Under the pieces are notes generated by a model, which saw only the letters and a list, made by a program, of their open reading frames with translations, did not search any database and had not been told where the DNA came from. From assembly GCA_034336665.1 (NCBI GenBank), contig CM067568.1:13921983-13985982 (forward strand): 64,000 nt of DNA, in the 5' to 3' direction. The stretch's first letter is position 1. The number at the start of each line of letters is the position of its first letter. This document shows positions 25,001 through 36,400 of the stretch, one piece after another. This stretch comes from Luscinia megarhynchos (Eukaryota > Chordata > Aves > Passeriformes > Turdidae). The position numbers and the translations under genes were made by a program.

Positions 25001-28000
25001 CAAGACTAGAGAACAAAGCAACTTAGACTATGTCACTTAAGTGTTTAATGCTCAATATCTCTTAAGTATTTAATGCTTTTAAGAGAACCTGCCTGAGCCA
25101 TACACGGTTTTATTGCACACCCTGTGGCTGTCCCCAGTGGGCTTTGTAAAACAGGAGGGTCAGACTACTCTGTGTTACTTTGACATTGGTTTTTGTTCCT
25201 CTCAAGTTCTTTCCTGCTGACTTGACAGCTCTTGTGGTTCCTGCCTGTATCTGTGGAAAAACCAGCTGCTGATTCAGCTGTGGCTTTCGCAAGAAGAAGA
25301 CCTGAGTTTGGGGTTTGAGGAGGCAGGCCAGCATCCTTGGGCTTTTGCCGGTTCCCAGGGGAACCCCAGAGCCAGGAATGAAGAAGAAGCACAAGTTTTG
25401 GTTTCAATTCACTTTTAAAAACTAATGCCTTTTCAAAAACCAGTTTCCATAGTGACAGGGAACTGTAGCACCATTGTGAAGGTCCAAAAAGCCCCGGCTG
25501 AGTATTAGCCAGAAATTCAGCAATGTGGCCAGCTCCTGAGCAGCCTTCCCCAGCTCCTGCTGTGCTCACAGCAGGGCTCTACTTCAAACACCTTCCTACC
25601 CACCAGCCATACTTTTAGCTGCCTGTGGGCTGTGCTACTCCTGAGCACTAGGGCTTAATCACAGGTAAAATGATGTTTATCCAAAAAAGGAATTTACTTT
25701 GGCTGCATTTAGACCTTTCATAAAAAGGGAAAAGATGGATTTGAAGAGAGCTTTCACCCATTGTTTCCTTTTGCAGAATGGTGCAGAAATCATGAAATGT
25801 GTTCACGATCACCCATGGAGCCAGCAGAGGAGCCTGGCTGGAAACCCAGGTCTTATTTAATTCTTATTTATTAGAATGTGCTGCCTCTCACCTTTCCTTT
25901 TGCTGTCATAGGGGGTACTTCCATCCATGCTGTAATCCAGACCTCCCAAAAGGGCCTAGGAACTCTCACACTATCATACTGTTGTCCTGGTCCCCACCAC
26001 AACACGCAAGAAGCATGCCAGAGAGAACACCCTCCCTGCTGGGCTCAGTGCCAGGTGCTGGAGGTGACAGACACCACCACTTCCTCATGGAGCTCCTTTG
26101 CCCTCATCCTTTGTTATCGGCTGGATTATGTTGCAGTCTGTAGTATGCAAAGAAACACAACCACAGCACTCTTACAAGTTAAGTCTCAGGTAAAAGTTAC
26201 AGGCACCTGTCAAGTGATTGTGTTACCTGTGGCTTTTAGGTAACATGTGCTTTGCATGTGTAGGAGGCAGAGAAAAGTGTGGTTGTGCTATTTGTACAAA
26301 TCTCAGGAAGCCTTTCAGTAGGTCTGGACTTAATGCCTTTCTTCAGGAACAGCTGGGACTGTGGGGGACTGTGGATTTCAGTGAGGGTGTCTGTGGCCTG
26401 TGTGCCACCCAGAGTGCAGGCCCAGCCTGCCAGGCAGGTGAAGATGCTGCCCAAGGGACACAGGGACATAACAGACCAGGCAGGAACCAGGAAAATCCAA
26501 AAAAGAGCCCTGACACTGAAGGCAGGACACCAGCCTGACTCAAAGCTTGCACCAGCCACCTCCTCCCACCCCAAACCAAGCACTATTATCCCTTTCAGTT
26601 TTATGATAAACTATAATTTTTCTCAAACATTTAACAATCATTATTCCCTTCCTACTCCTCCTATTTTTACCTGCGTATCCATGCGACAGTTTTGGGGCTG
26701 AGATCACAAGCAAGAAAACAGAGTGAAAATGGCAACTAACATAGTTTTTGTGAGACAAGAATGTTTTGCATGTTGCTTCCTGTTGAATCATTGGAAATGG
26801 CATACCCAAACAAGAAGTTGTCCTTCTGGGGCAAGACCTTAACTCAGATGAAAAAGGCCAAGCTCTTCAGGAAAGAAAAAAGAGACAGAGGCACATTTAG
26901 ACCAGTTTTTATGCCAGTATTTTCAATATGAGGGTAGGTGTACTCCACCAAGCTAAGGGTTTGTCTATCCTAAGGCTGCCAGTGGAGCCCCAGAAGAGGC
27001 CAAGAGGCCAGAGATATTTGCTTTGTATTTACCAGCTTCCAGCAACCAGCAGCTCAGGGACTTCATCAGACAGAGGTGAAACCGTATCTATATTACCAGG
27101 ACAAGCTGCATAAAATAAGAACTTTGCATGTCTTGAAAATTAATCATCAGGATTCACCAAAGCTTGAGAAATGCACCACTCTGACTGTATTGTGGTTGCA
27201 AGTGAAGGCACTGTTTTAGGGAGGTACTTTCTGCAGGAGACAAATTTTTCCCTTGCTTCCTCGAGACCTTCAAGTGACCCCACTAAATTGTTAAAATTCC
27301 ATTAGAAAGTGGCTGCTGGGAACATGTGCAATAAATAGCTGCTAAGATCAATGGCAGTCTTGCTGATTTAAAATCAATGTATTGCTTGCTGACGGGGCTG
27401 GCAGTATTTTCCTCTGGGAAATGTAACAGTGATTGGCTTTAAATAAACACAGTGGTAAAAAACTTTATCTGAACTTATTAGTGACTCAGACTCATTTTAG
27501 AGTAATCCAGAAAATGCCTGTTGCCCACAGACATGACTTGGAAGTGATCAGTGACTTTGAATACTGCCATTTATGGTGGGACACTGGAAAGCATCCTCAA
27601 ACAGAGCAGAACTTCTGAAAATGCTCTCTAAAAATCACCTAGACCATGATCTGAAAGCCACCAGTCACTTTTGAAAACATGACAAGAACAGCATTAGGTT
27701 ACTATGGCTCCAATGACCACCACCCACTCTTTCCAGGCCAATTCCTTGTTCCCCTGCCAGCTTCTGACTTGCCTTCATCCCATATGACACCACGCATTCA
27801 TGATTTCTAAAGTGCCACCACAAGTTGGTTTCATCCACCAGCCACCAGCAAGTGGCTTTGAGCTGAGTTGGGATCCTCCCTCTCTTTTTCTTTAAAGCCT
27901 CTCTCCCACTATGAGTAGCTTCTTCTCAGAGACAAAGTTAGATTCCTTTAATGAAAATTGACATGAAAGCATTTGCCCTACCTACACTCTATTTTGTAAC

Positions 28001-28717
28001 CTAGCCATTTAATTGCATCATGCTTTTTCCTACAAATCATCTGATGATGATTCCCAGGACAAGCCTTTACCTCTTTTCCTGAATGTTTTAATACTTCAGC
28101 TATTACTACATCCTGCTTGTAGATATCACTAAATCACGAGGGGATTGGTCACTAGATAAATCAGAGCTCTTTTTGATGGGTTTCTAACCTGGCAAATGAG
28201 GCACCTGGGTGAGAAACAGAAACTGTAACCACATCAGAACTCTGCAGTCGATACCTACAGACTGTCCAGAAGGGACAGGCAAGGACAGAGGGCAGGGCAT
28301 TTGCCCTACATGTGAAAAAATAGATTGAATGCACAGAACTGTCTTTGAAAACCAGTGATCAAGAGCTGAGGGCTTTTAAGTCAAATCTAGGGATTTGCCA
28401 ACAAAGGAAAACTCATGTTTGGTCTTCCTGCAGAGCACCAGAGCAAGGGAACCTGTTGATGATGTTTTCTTACTTTGGCTGCAGGAGAGTGTGCTCTCAT
28501 GCTCTGATCCTGCTGGGGCACTCCTTGATATCTCTTGGAAAAGCAGCACAGTAAGCTGTAAGGAATCCAGGAGACTCTTGGAAGGTGATGAGGATGATTT
28601 CTTAATCCAGGTGACAGCTGGACCAGAGAAGCTTTACCAGTCCTGTTACTTATCATCAGGGATGAACTATTAGAGATGACAAAACTGGTGTTAGCTCAGA
28701 CTGCAGCAATCCTGCCC
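10020..28717. other. Long intergenic stretch without a supported gene
   Basis: Nearly 19 kb in which I find no coding exon chain, no tRNA-like cloverleaf I can support and no clear young transposon. Open frames are mostly under 140 codons, many beginning without ATG. The only tandem structure noted is the 30-bp repeat at 13449. Distal regulatory elements for either flanking gene could lie here but cannot be seen from one sequence. Confidence 0.55.
13449..13518. repeat. 30-bp tandem repeat, about 2.3 copies
   Basis: Units beginning CCTGGGC recur at 13449, 13479 and 13509, with shared GGGACATGGG and GACA elements and a few mismatches. It is a minor minisatellite seed. Confidence 0.8.
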
Positions 28718-29144
28718 TGGTGGAATTCAGTCTTGAACACCTCTCCTGTGAAGAAAGGCTGAGAGAGTTTGGGTTCTTCAGCCTGGAGAAGAGAAGGCTT
28801 CAGGGAAACCTTACTGCTGCCCTTTAGTTTATAAGAAATACAGAGAAAGCATTTTTAGTGAGGCCTGTAGTGATAAGAGAAAGGACAGTGGTGTTAAACC
28901 AAAAGAGGGTGGACTTAAACTGAATATACAGAGGATTTTTTTTTTTCATGTATAGAATGGTTATGAATTGGTCCAGGGAAGTTGTGGATGCCCCACGATG
29001 GAAGTGTTTGAAGTCAGGAAAGACGGGGCTTTGAGCAACCTCATGTAGTGGAAAGTTTCCTGCCCACGGAAGGGGCTTTGGACTGGATGATCTTTAAAGG
29101 TCCCTCCTAACCCAAGTCGTTCTATGGTTCCATGATAAACTGTA
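28718..29144 (+). mobile_element. CR1 LINE 3' region, 5'-truncated
   Basis: It contains the CR1 phrase CAGCCTGGAGAAGAGAAGGCT (28779 onward) and then the 3' tail with GGACTGGATGATCTTTAAAGG, CCTAACCCAAGTCGTTCTATG and a terminal CCATGAT. At about 430 bp it keeps more of the 3' region than the copy at 3520. It is diverged, with no intact frame. Confidence 0.88.
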
Positions 29145-32100
29145 AACATTTTAGATTTTGTGATTTACTTCCATGATGAATGGAATTATTTTTTTAAATG
29201 GGGACTATTTTCCCTTCCCTATTAATGTTTTTTTATAAGATTATAATGTACTTGTTTTGATGGTGATTAGGATATAAACCAATAAAAACGAAAGAAAATC
29301 TCATAATGGTCCTGCACTCTGGATCCTCCTTAGCTATATACATGCTCATCCCCAGAAATACTAACTTTTCCATAAACATGGACACACAAACACACAGCAT
29401 TTATTAAGACCAAACAGCAAAGTGGTTTTTATGCCTGAGAAAAAACTTTCAAATAGATAGCCTATAAATAGATGAAATGCTGCCTTTCTGGTTCAGTAAA
29501 TAGTCTGAAAAAATGCTCTCAGGAGACATGAATTTGCAGTGTCCCCCCTTTATTTCACTGAGATGTTAATTCTGCTGTCTAAATTTAATACTTTATTGTC
29601 AGTATGGAAATTGCCATCACGAGGGAAGCAATTGCACTTTCTGCATTTCTTTAGGGATCAGGCAATAAATCTGCACAGAAAGAAAACAGCCCCATATCTC
29701 CTCACGTGCAGAAGGAAGCACCAGGTTACTTGACATGAAAAGCACTGGGAACACAAATGAGCCTAGATAAGTTGGATATGACAAAGCAGAAAGCCACATG
29801 GATGTATCCTGCAGACACTGCTGTCCTGGGAACTGGGATGATGTGCTTGGAGCAGTTAGCAAGAAAATGGCTCAGGAGCATCTCACAGAGATGAATTAAA
29901 ATAAAACGTTTCCAGCCCTCAATGGTACACTTGTTTCTGGTTCTTGAGAAGTTTAATTCCCAGTGACTTTTGTATTAAGAGTAAATCTGAAAGTGCAAAA
30001 CAAAGCATGTGGCTCCATGACCCACTGGCAGAGCGCATTCCATCAGAGTGAGAGATGTGACCCCTCAGTCCAGAGACACCTGCATGTGAGAAACGCTTTG
30101 CAGCTTTTCCAGCCATTGCTGGTGGTAGGACAACCTCCTCCCTGTGTAATAAACAGACTTCTCTTGCTGTCTTCCCCCCCTGCACACCACAAACATGGCC
30201 CAGCAGAAGTATTTTCTAGCACAAACATGCACAGAAGTACTTAATGTTTTCTGCTGCTATACCCAAACCCCCATAAATTTATGCTCATGTAATTACTGCT
30301 CTCTGTTAGCTTACTGATAGCGAGTTAAAAATACCACACACACCCCCAAATTAGAACTGGTTTCTATTTTTTGTTACAGTCTTGCAGTTGATGTAGAAGA
30401 AAAGGTTGTGATGAGCCACATGAGATCCCTCTTGCCTGCACTAGTCAGGACAGGAGACTGCAACACTACCAACAGAAAAACCCCTCCAAAAGCATGGCAT
30501 GCACAGATCAAGACAAATTTGGCTGTGTTATGATGGCATCAGTCCTGCATCCCATTTCGTTTCTTCTTCTGATGCTTGGTGTTTCTAACAGTGGGAATGG
30601 ATTTGAGCTGGGATCTTTTCTATCAGAGCCTGCATTTAAATGGAACATAAAATCTATCTGCAATATTCAAATTCCTAGTTTATATTCCAAGGTACTCCTA
30701 ACTTAAGTTAAACATAAAATAATTGTTATTAGATAAAATGTAAAATAATATGTAAGCCATTTCTGTTCTATCCAAATTCCTAATTTATACTCTGAGGTGT
30801 CACTTATATGGAACTACTTACCATTGATGAAATACTTATTTTTGTAGTAGAAATATGGACATAATCCATGAATAATCATGCAAGTCTTTGAAAGAACATA
30901 AAATTAATATAATATTAAATAAACAATAACAAATTTCCAACTTATATTCAGTTTGTAAAATTGTCATATGAACCATCTCTTTATTACATACAAGTACCAT
31001 ATTTGCCATTTAAGCTTCTGAGTCTCTGTTTTTAAAAGCTTCATGGAAGGAACTGTCTGGAAACCCCATAAGGTCAACCCCTTCCCAAGGAACACAAATG
31101 AGATTGAGTTTCCCAGTGCCTGTTTGAGGTGGGAAGTCAGGACATGCACACGGTTTCCCCTTCACTTCTGATAGGCATATCTGAGAAAACATTGCATGAA
31201 AACCCACCCTGAGTTGTTAATGCATTCTGAATGTTTGTATCAATAATACCTTGTATGTGAGACCGGGTGAAGCTTCACTTCAGCTGGCAGCCACTGGACA
31301 CAGAAACTGCATTAGAAAAAGAGAACTAAGCTCAAGCTGCATTCTTGCCAGTATCCTCTCACTCTTTTGAAGCAGCAGAGACAACACCAAAAGCAAACAT
31401 GCCCCTGCCCATGCACAGGCCTGGATCATCACAGAGAGGCTGGGATAAGCAGATGAACATTTGGCTGAGGACCAAGGAGCAGATTTTTAAATTATTTTTT
31501 AGATATTGAAAAGCCAAGACACAATCAAGGTCCCAGAAGGATTTCTAAAAGCGATAAGGAGCCCAAGATCTGTGAGTCCATTCTGAAAACCCTATGGCAG
31601 CAAATGAACTGCATCACTGAACTTCAAAATACCTCTGTGCTTGTGCTGCTTCTGCTAGGGAGCCTTGATTTCAGAAGGACAAAGTCTTTATCACAAAAAG
31701 GTAGAAATTTCTTCTTCTTTAGTTCACCTACCTTCTCCCAAAATGGGAAAGCTTATCCTCTTTTTGCTTAATAAAATTGTTACTGCCCTATGAACTATTT
31801 TAACTGAAATTGTAAGATCAGCACTCAATCCCCTGGCTGTGGCCACCCAGATCTTTGCTTTACAGAGAATAATTTGTTTTCACTTGATTGAGGTTTGCCT
31901 AGCATAGATTTCATTGCAATGCCTTTCTGATCTGATAGTGCAGAGTTGCAGGGTTCTTTTTGGGGCAGAAATCCCTCTTGGACTGATAAATGATGCAAAG
32001 GTTGCAGTGTCCATCCTGGTGCCACCAGATGGTGGTGGGCCAAACACTGTCCTCTCTATTTACACACCTCTACTGGCATTGTGCTGCCCATGTGGGACCT

Positions 32101-32829
32101 CAGGACTGCTGTTCACACACATTTTATCCTCAGAAATGTGATACCAATCTATTGCACAGACTGCAAAATAATTGCACTGATTTTTTTTTAACTTTATAGA
32201 AGAAAGTGTTCCCTCAATGTGATAAATACTGAGCATGACTTTTGCTCAGGCTGCAAATAGCAAATTACTTAATCATCAACTATTTAAGTACCTGTTTGTT
32301 TTGTCATGAAGTGAAACTTGTGAACAAGATCGTATTACACGTAAAGTGGTTTCTTGCATCCTTAAATATTAATCCTCAAACAAAAACAAATTAAAGGTAG
32401 TCCCAGGGTCACTTTAGTAAGTCTGAGCTGATGCACCACACTATCTTGTATCCCACATTAAATGTTCCTTGCTTTATTTTTTTGCTGACACCAGCATCTT
32501 TGCAGCATCTGAATGACCTTGGCAGAAGGGATGGGGATGGGGATGTAAACTGGGAGGGACCCAGTCTTGGCAGGGCACAGGGGCTATTACCAGCCAATCC
32601 AGCAGGAACAGGGCTGGAAATTACAGTCAGCCCTGCAAGGGAGAGGGTTTGCTAAGGACCTGTGGTCTTTAGATGGAGATAATGGGAAGTACTAAGGGGG
32701 CAACTGCGAAACGAGAGAAGCCTCTGAAAAGGAAAAAAATATGGAAACATGGGGTGCTGGACACTCAAGGGTGGAGGGAGAAAGAGTGGAAGGCCGCAGG
32801 GGACAGTGCAAGAAACAGGGATGTGAAAG
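29145..32829. other. Intergenic sequence upstream of TMEM86A
   Basis: AT-rich for most of its length with no supported exon or identifiable repeat. GC content climbs from about 32800 into the TMEM86A island. Confidence 0.55.
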
Positions 32830-33307
32830 CAAGGGGAGAAGCAGGAGCGGCAGGCGGGGAGGGAAGGGAGGAGAGAGGCAGCGGCACGGGGGACCGGGTG
32901 CGTGGAGCGGGGAGCCGAGCCGGGACGCGCCTGGCGGAGAGCGAGGGCTGAGCACTGCGCTGCCTCTCGCCCCGCGCCTGTACCGCCGGTGCCAGCGCCC
33001 CGAGGAGCGGCGGCGCAGGACGCGGTTCCGCCCCTGTGCCCGGCCCGGAGCCCCTCGGCCGCTCCCGGGGCCGCCCTGCCCGGGGACAGCGCTGGCGCCC
33101 GGCACGGCCCGGCCGCGCCGGCTGCGGAGGGCGCCCGGCCAGGGGGCGGAGGCGGCGCTGACGCCGCCGGGGCCGAGCGCGGCGCTCGCCCTCCCGGCAG
33201 CGGGGCCGGGGCCGGGGCCGCCCGCTCCGATCGCGCCGCCCGCCGGGCGGGCCCGGGCCGCCCCTCCTGCTCCCCGCAGCGCATTCGCCGCGGGGGCCCC
33301 TCTCCTG

Positions 33308-33315
33308 TGACGTCA
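33308..33315. promoter_or_regulatory. TMEM86A: Full palindromic CRE (TGACGTCA) in the TMEM86A promoter
   Basis: A perfect CREB/ATF octamer lies 16 bp upstream of the A-rich TATA-like element and about 105 bp upstream of the start codon. It suggests cAMP or stress responsiveness through CREB/ATF factors. This is inferred from the motif alone. Confidence 0.6.
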
Positions 33316-33323
33316 GCGCCGCC

Positions 33324-33330
33324 TAAAAAA
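33324..33330 (+). promoter_or_regulatory. TMEM86A: TATA-like element of TMEM86A
   Basis: TAAAAAA set in otherwise GC-only sequence, 91-97 bp before the ATG. If it is functional, transcription would begin near 33352-33360 and the 5' UTR would be about 60-70 nt of GC-rich GGCAGG/GCGACA repeats. Confidence 0.45.
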
Positions 33331-33420
33331 GCGCCCCGGCAGGCAGGCAGGGCAGCGGGCTGGGCAGCGGCGACGGCGACAGCGACAGCGGCCCCGGCAG
33401 CAGCGCGCCCCGCCGCCGAC

Positions 33421-33441
33421 ATGGTGTCCCCCGTCACCGTG
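33421..33441 (+). CDS. TMEM86A: TMEM86A coding exon 1
   Basis: The exon encodes the seven residues MVSPVTV and is followed directly by a consensus donor, GTGAGTG, at 33442. It ends in phase 0. Though tiny, it matches the conserved mammalian N-terminus, and the frame continues perfectly into VKSEGPK of exon 2. It lies at the 3' side of the CpG-island promoter. Confidence 0.93.
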
Positions 33442-36400
33442 GTGAGTGCGGGCCGCGGCGGGCGGGCGGCGGGGCCCGCGCCCCCTCCCACGGCCACCCG
33501 GCCGGTGTCCCGCTCCCCAGGCGCTGTCCCCGCTCCCGGCCGGTGTCCCGCTCCCAGGCGCTGTCCCCGCTCCCCGGCGCTGTCCCCGCTCCCCAGACGC
33601 TGTCCCCGCTCCCCAGACGCTGTCCCCGCTCCCGGCCGCTGTCCCCGCTCCCCGGCGCTGTCCCCGAGCGCGGCGGGCGCTCCTCTCGTCCCGCGGCACC
33701 CCCGCCCCCGGGATGCTCACCCGGCCTCCCCCGGCAGCTGTTGCTCCAGCGGTGCGCCTGCCCGGCGGCTCTGCGCTGCGTCCTCCTCTTGTGTGTGTTT
33801 GTAAAAACATCCGCGGCACATCTGCTCTACGTGCGCTGCATCTGCTCGGAGCGGCGCTGCCCCAGCTGCCCTGGGCTCGCTTCGCGGCAGTGCCCGGCAG
33901 CATCCTCCTGTCCCCTCCGCCTCGCCTGCCCTCGCAGGCATCTCTGCCTCGCCATCCGGAGGTGCCTTTGCTGACCAGGTCCTGGTTTGGGCTGAGGCGT
34001 GTGTTGACCCCCGTGTGGGGCAGACCTTTCCGTAGGTTGTGTGACCTCTCGCTGAGACCTCGTCTCGTCTGCAAGTCAGTCTGGCATTTCCACCACCTAG
34101 CGACATGAGATTGGGATTGGTGTCACCTGCCTGTCTCATGGGGAGTCACGATGCTTAATTAACGTAACAAGCAATAAGGTAGCAAGTCGCTGCTGTCCTG
34201 TCAGTAGGTGATGTGCGCAGCAGAACTCTTGGATTGATGGAACCGAGCTGGTAACTGGAGGAGCTGTGGCTTGTGCCAGCAGTACGAGGAATTGCCTCTG
34301 CAGGTGAATAGGGGCTGTTCCTATGTTGAAAGAATTGCCAGAACAGCAGAGAAGCTGCACTGTTAGATATGCTGCTTTGCATGTTCCCCTTTCTAGAAAG
34401 TGAGGGATTTGTTGGAATACCCCAGCAGACTTAACATATGCTATTGGTGGGAAAATTTCCTGGTGCTTTGCTGCAGCACTGAACACCTACTGCTGATATC
34501 CTGGTTCCCTGTAGATCCATTCTCATTTTGTTTTGAAATACTTTGGTTAAGGGCCAGGCTATTGCATACTCTCTGGCAGGTAGAAATCTTGTCCTGATCT
34601 TAACTCACAAAACTGGCGTTCAAAACTTTTAAATTGCTTTGCCAGTTCTGCACAGCAGGCTGTATTGTCTGATAGTTCGGATGAATTTTCCCCCAGTTAT
34701 TAACATGTACCTGGTAAGTTCATCAGCAGCCTGGGGATGACTTTTATCTCTAGAGACAGAGGGAAGTAGCTTGGAAATTATAATGTTGTAGTGCCAAACT
34801 TTTTTGTGTTTTTCCAAAATAATGTAAAATATGCTTCTGTGCTATAAACTAAACTTGTCCTTCAGTAATGCTTTTGGTTATAGTGAATTGTGGATGTGTA
34901 TCTTGGAAGTGCAGTCTCATGTTGAGACAGTGCTGGAGTGGCTCAGAAACTGACAGGTTTTGTTTCACAATGTGCAGAAGGCAGTACTCGGCTGTTGTGC
35001 ATCAGGGTGGTCTTGCAGAGTGTTATTTCAACAGAGTTTTGAGGTAAATGACTAAAGCACGAGTATGTGTTGGGAAGGGTGTACAGAGTTCAAACCGGAA
35101 GGCTTTAGGAAGGTAAACTGGGGAGGAAAATGAAAAAAACCTTATTTTCTCACTTGCCCTTTTGACATGTAAGAAAGCACATTTCTTCTCTGTATCCATG
35201 ATGTGAATAGTTTACTTCTCCGAAGGCAACTGACACAGGTGTGAAGCTATGGGGACCTGGAGGGATGACAGGACCAGGAGCTGTGACCAGAGCTGCAGCT
35301 GTTTGCCATTGCTGTGGAGCTGGGAGGGAAGGGCAACTGGTCCTCCACACAGCTCACAAAAAAAAGAGCTGCAAGCCTTCAGTGTTGTGAGGAGCAATAG
35401 ATTGCACATCTCTGTCAGTGGCGATCACATTGCTGTTCCTCTGAGGGAGGGCACCGTGCTGCTCCATGCTGGCTGTCCCACAGCCCGGGAAGGGCAGCTG
35501 GAATTGGTGTTGTGCAGCAGCCTGTGCTGCCAGGAGTGTGGAGTGGTCCTTGCACGGCTGGGGGTGAGGAGCAGGATGGCTCTACAGCTGGTGGGCTCCC
35601 TCCAGCGAGTCTCCTGCTGAAGGGAAGGGCAGTGGCCATCGGTCTGGCCACAGCTGGGTGCCCACCTTGGGGCTCAGCCCTTATCTCTGTACTGCACTGC
35701 TTTTGCTGCATAGATAGACCCGATCTTTGGAGCCAGCGTGGATAGCACTGCCATGGCACGATGGGGAGATTCTCTGGAGGGGCAGCACCTGAGGCGTAAT
35801 CAATTTAGCCAGAGGAATTGATTTTTCTGTAGTGTGTCCTCTCCCAGCAGACTGCAGCATCAGGCTCAGTGGGGAGAGCACCAGAAGAGCACATCTGAGA
35901 GCAACAAGATTTTTCTTGCCCTTCTCAAAATGATGGCCTTTGTACAGTATTGCAGCAGGTGGCCCTGGATGCTTATACACAACCTGCTCTCCTGTGTCTC
36001 CCCCTCTTTCCTTCCTTAGGACACTCTTATAAAAAGAGTCAAAGTTTGGAGTCCGCTGTACAGCTGATAGCAGGAAGGAACCACTCAAGGAGGCATGGTC
36101 CATGGAGAGGATCAAACTAGGACTGCTTGTTTGTGCCAGCTGCCAGGTGTGCATCATTGCCTGGAGGCTTGGAATATCTGCCCAGTGCACACGGAGAGAC
36201 CACAGCATTGTGCAGAGCTCATCAAGCTGTGGTCTCTGATGCTGCACAATTCATATGTGCTGAGCATACCCACAAATAAACAAGTCTGGTGCCAAAGTAC
36301 CTTTTAACATATTGTGCCAGGTCCTCAGCTGGGATAAAGCTCTGGAGTCCTGCTGATGTCAGAGTCTAGACTTGCATGGCGCTGGGCTGTGGCAGGGAAG

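Larger units (their letters stand above)
32830..33960. promoter_or_regulatory. TMEM86A: CpG island of the TMEM86A promoter, exon 1 and start of intron 1
   Basis: A dense CpG, very GC-rich block about 1.1 kb long that covers the 5' flank, the first exon and roughly 500 bp of intron 1. It contains three GGGGCC hexamers in a row (33202-33219), a full CRE and a TATA-like box. Large overlapping open frames on both strands (up to 300 codons) come from this composition, not from genes. Confidence 0.88.

Noticed and set aside
32652..33497. 281-codon minus-strand frame across the TMEM86A promoter
   Set aside because: Runs antisense through the CpG island and exon 1; its composition is that of GC-rich noncoding sequence.
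32902..33804. 300-codon plus-strand frame through the TMEM86A promoter and intron 1
   Set aside because: Crosses the genuine exon 1 and its donor in the same frame but is otherwise low-complexity A/P/R sequence and the minisatellite; the true exon is only seven codons.
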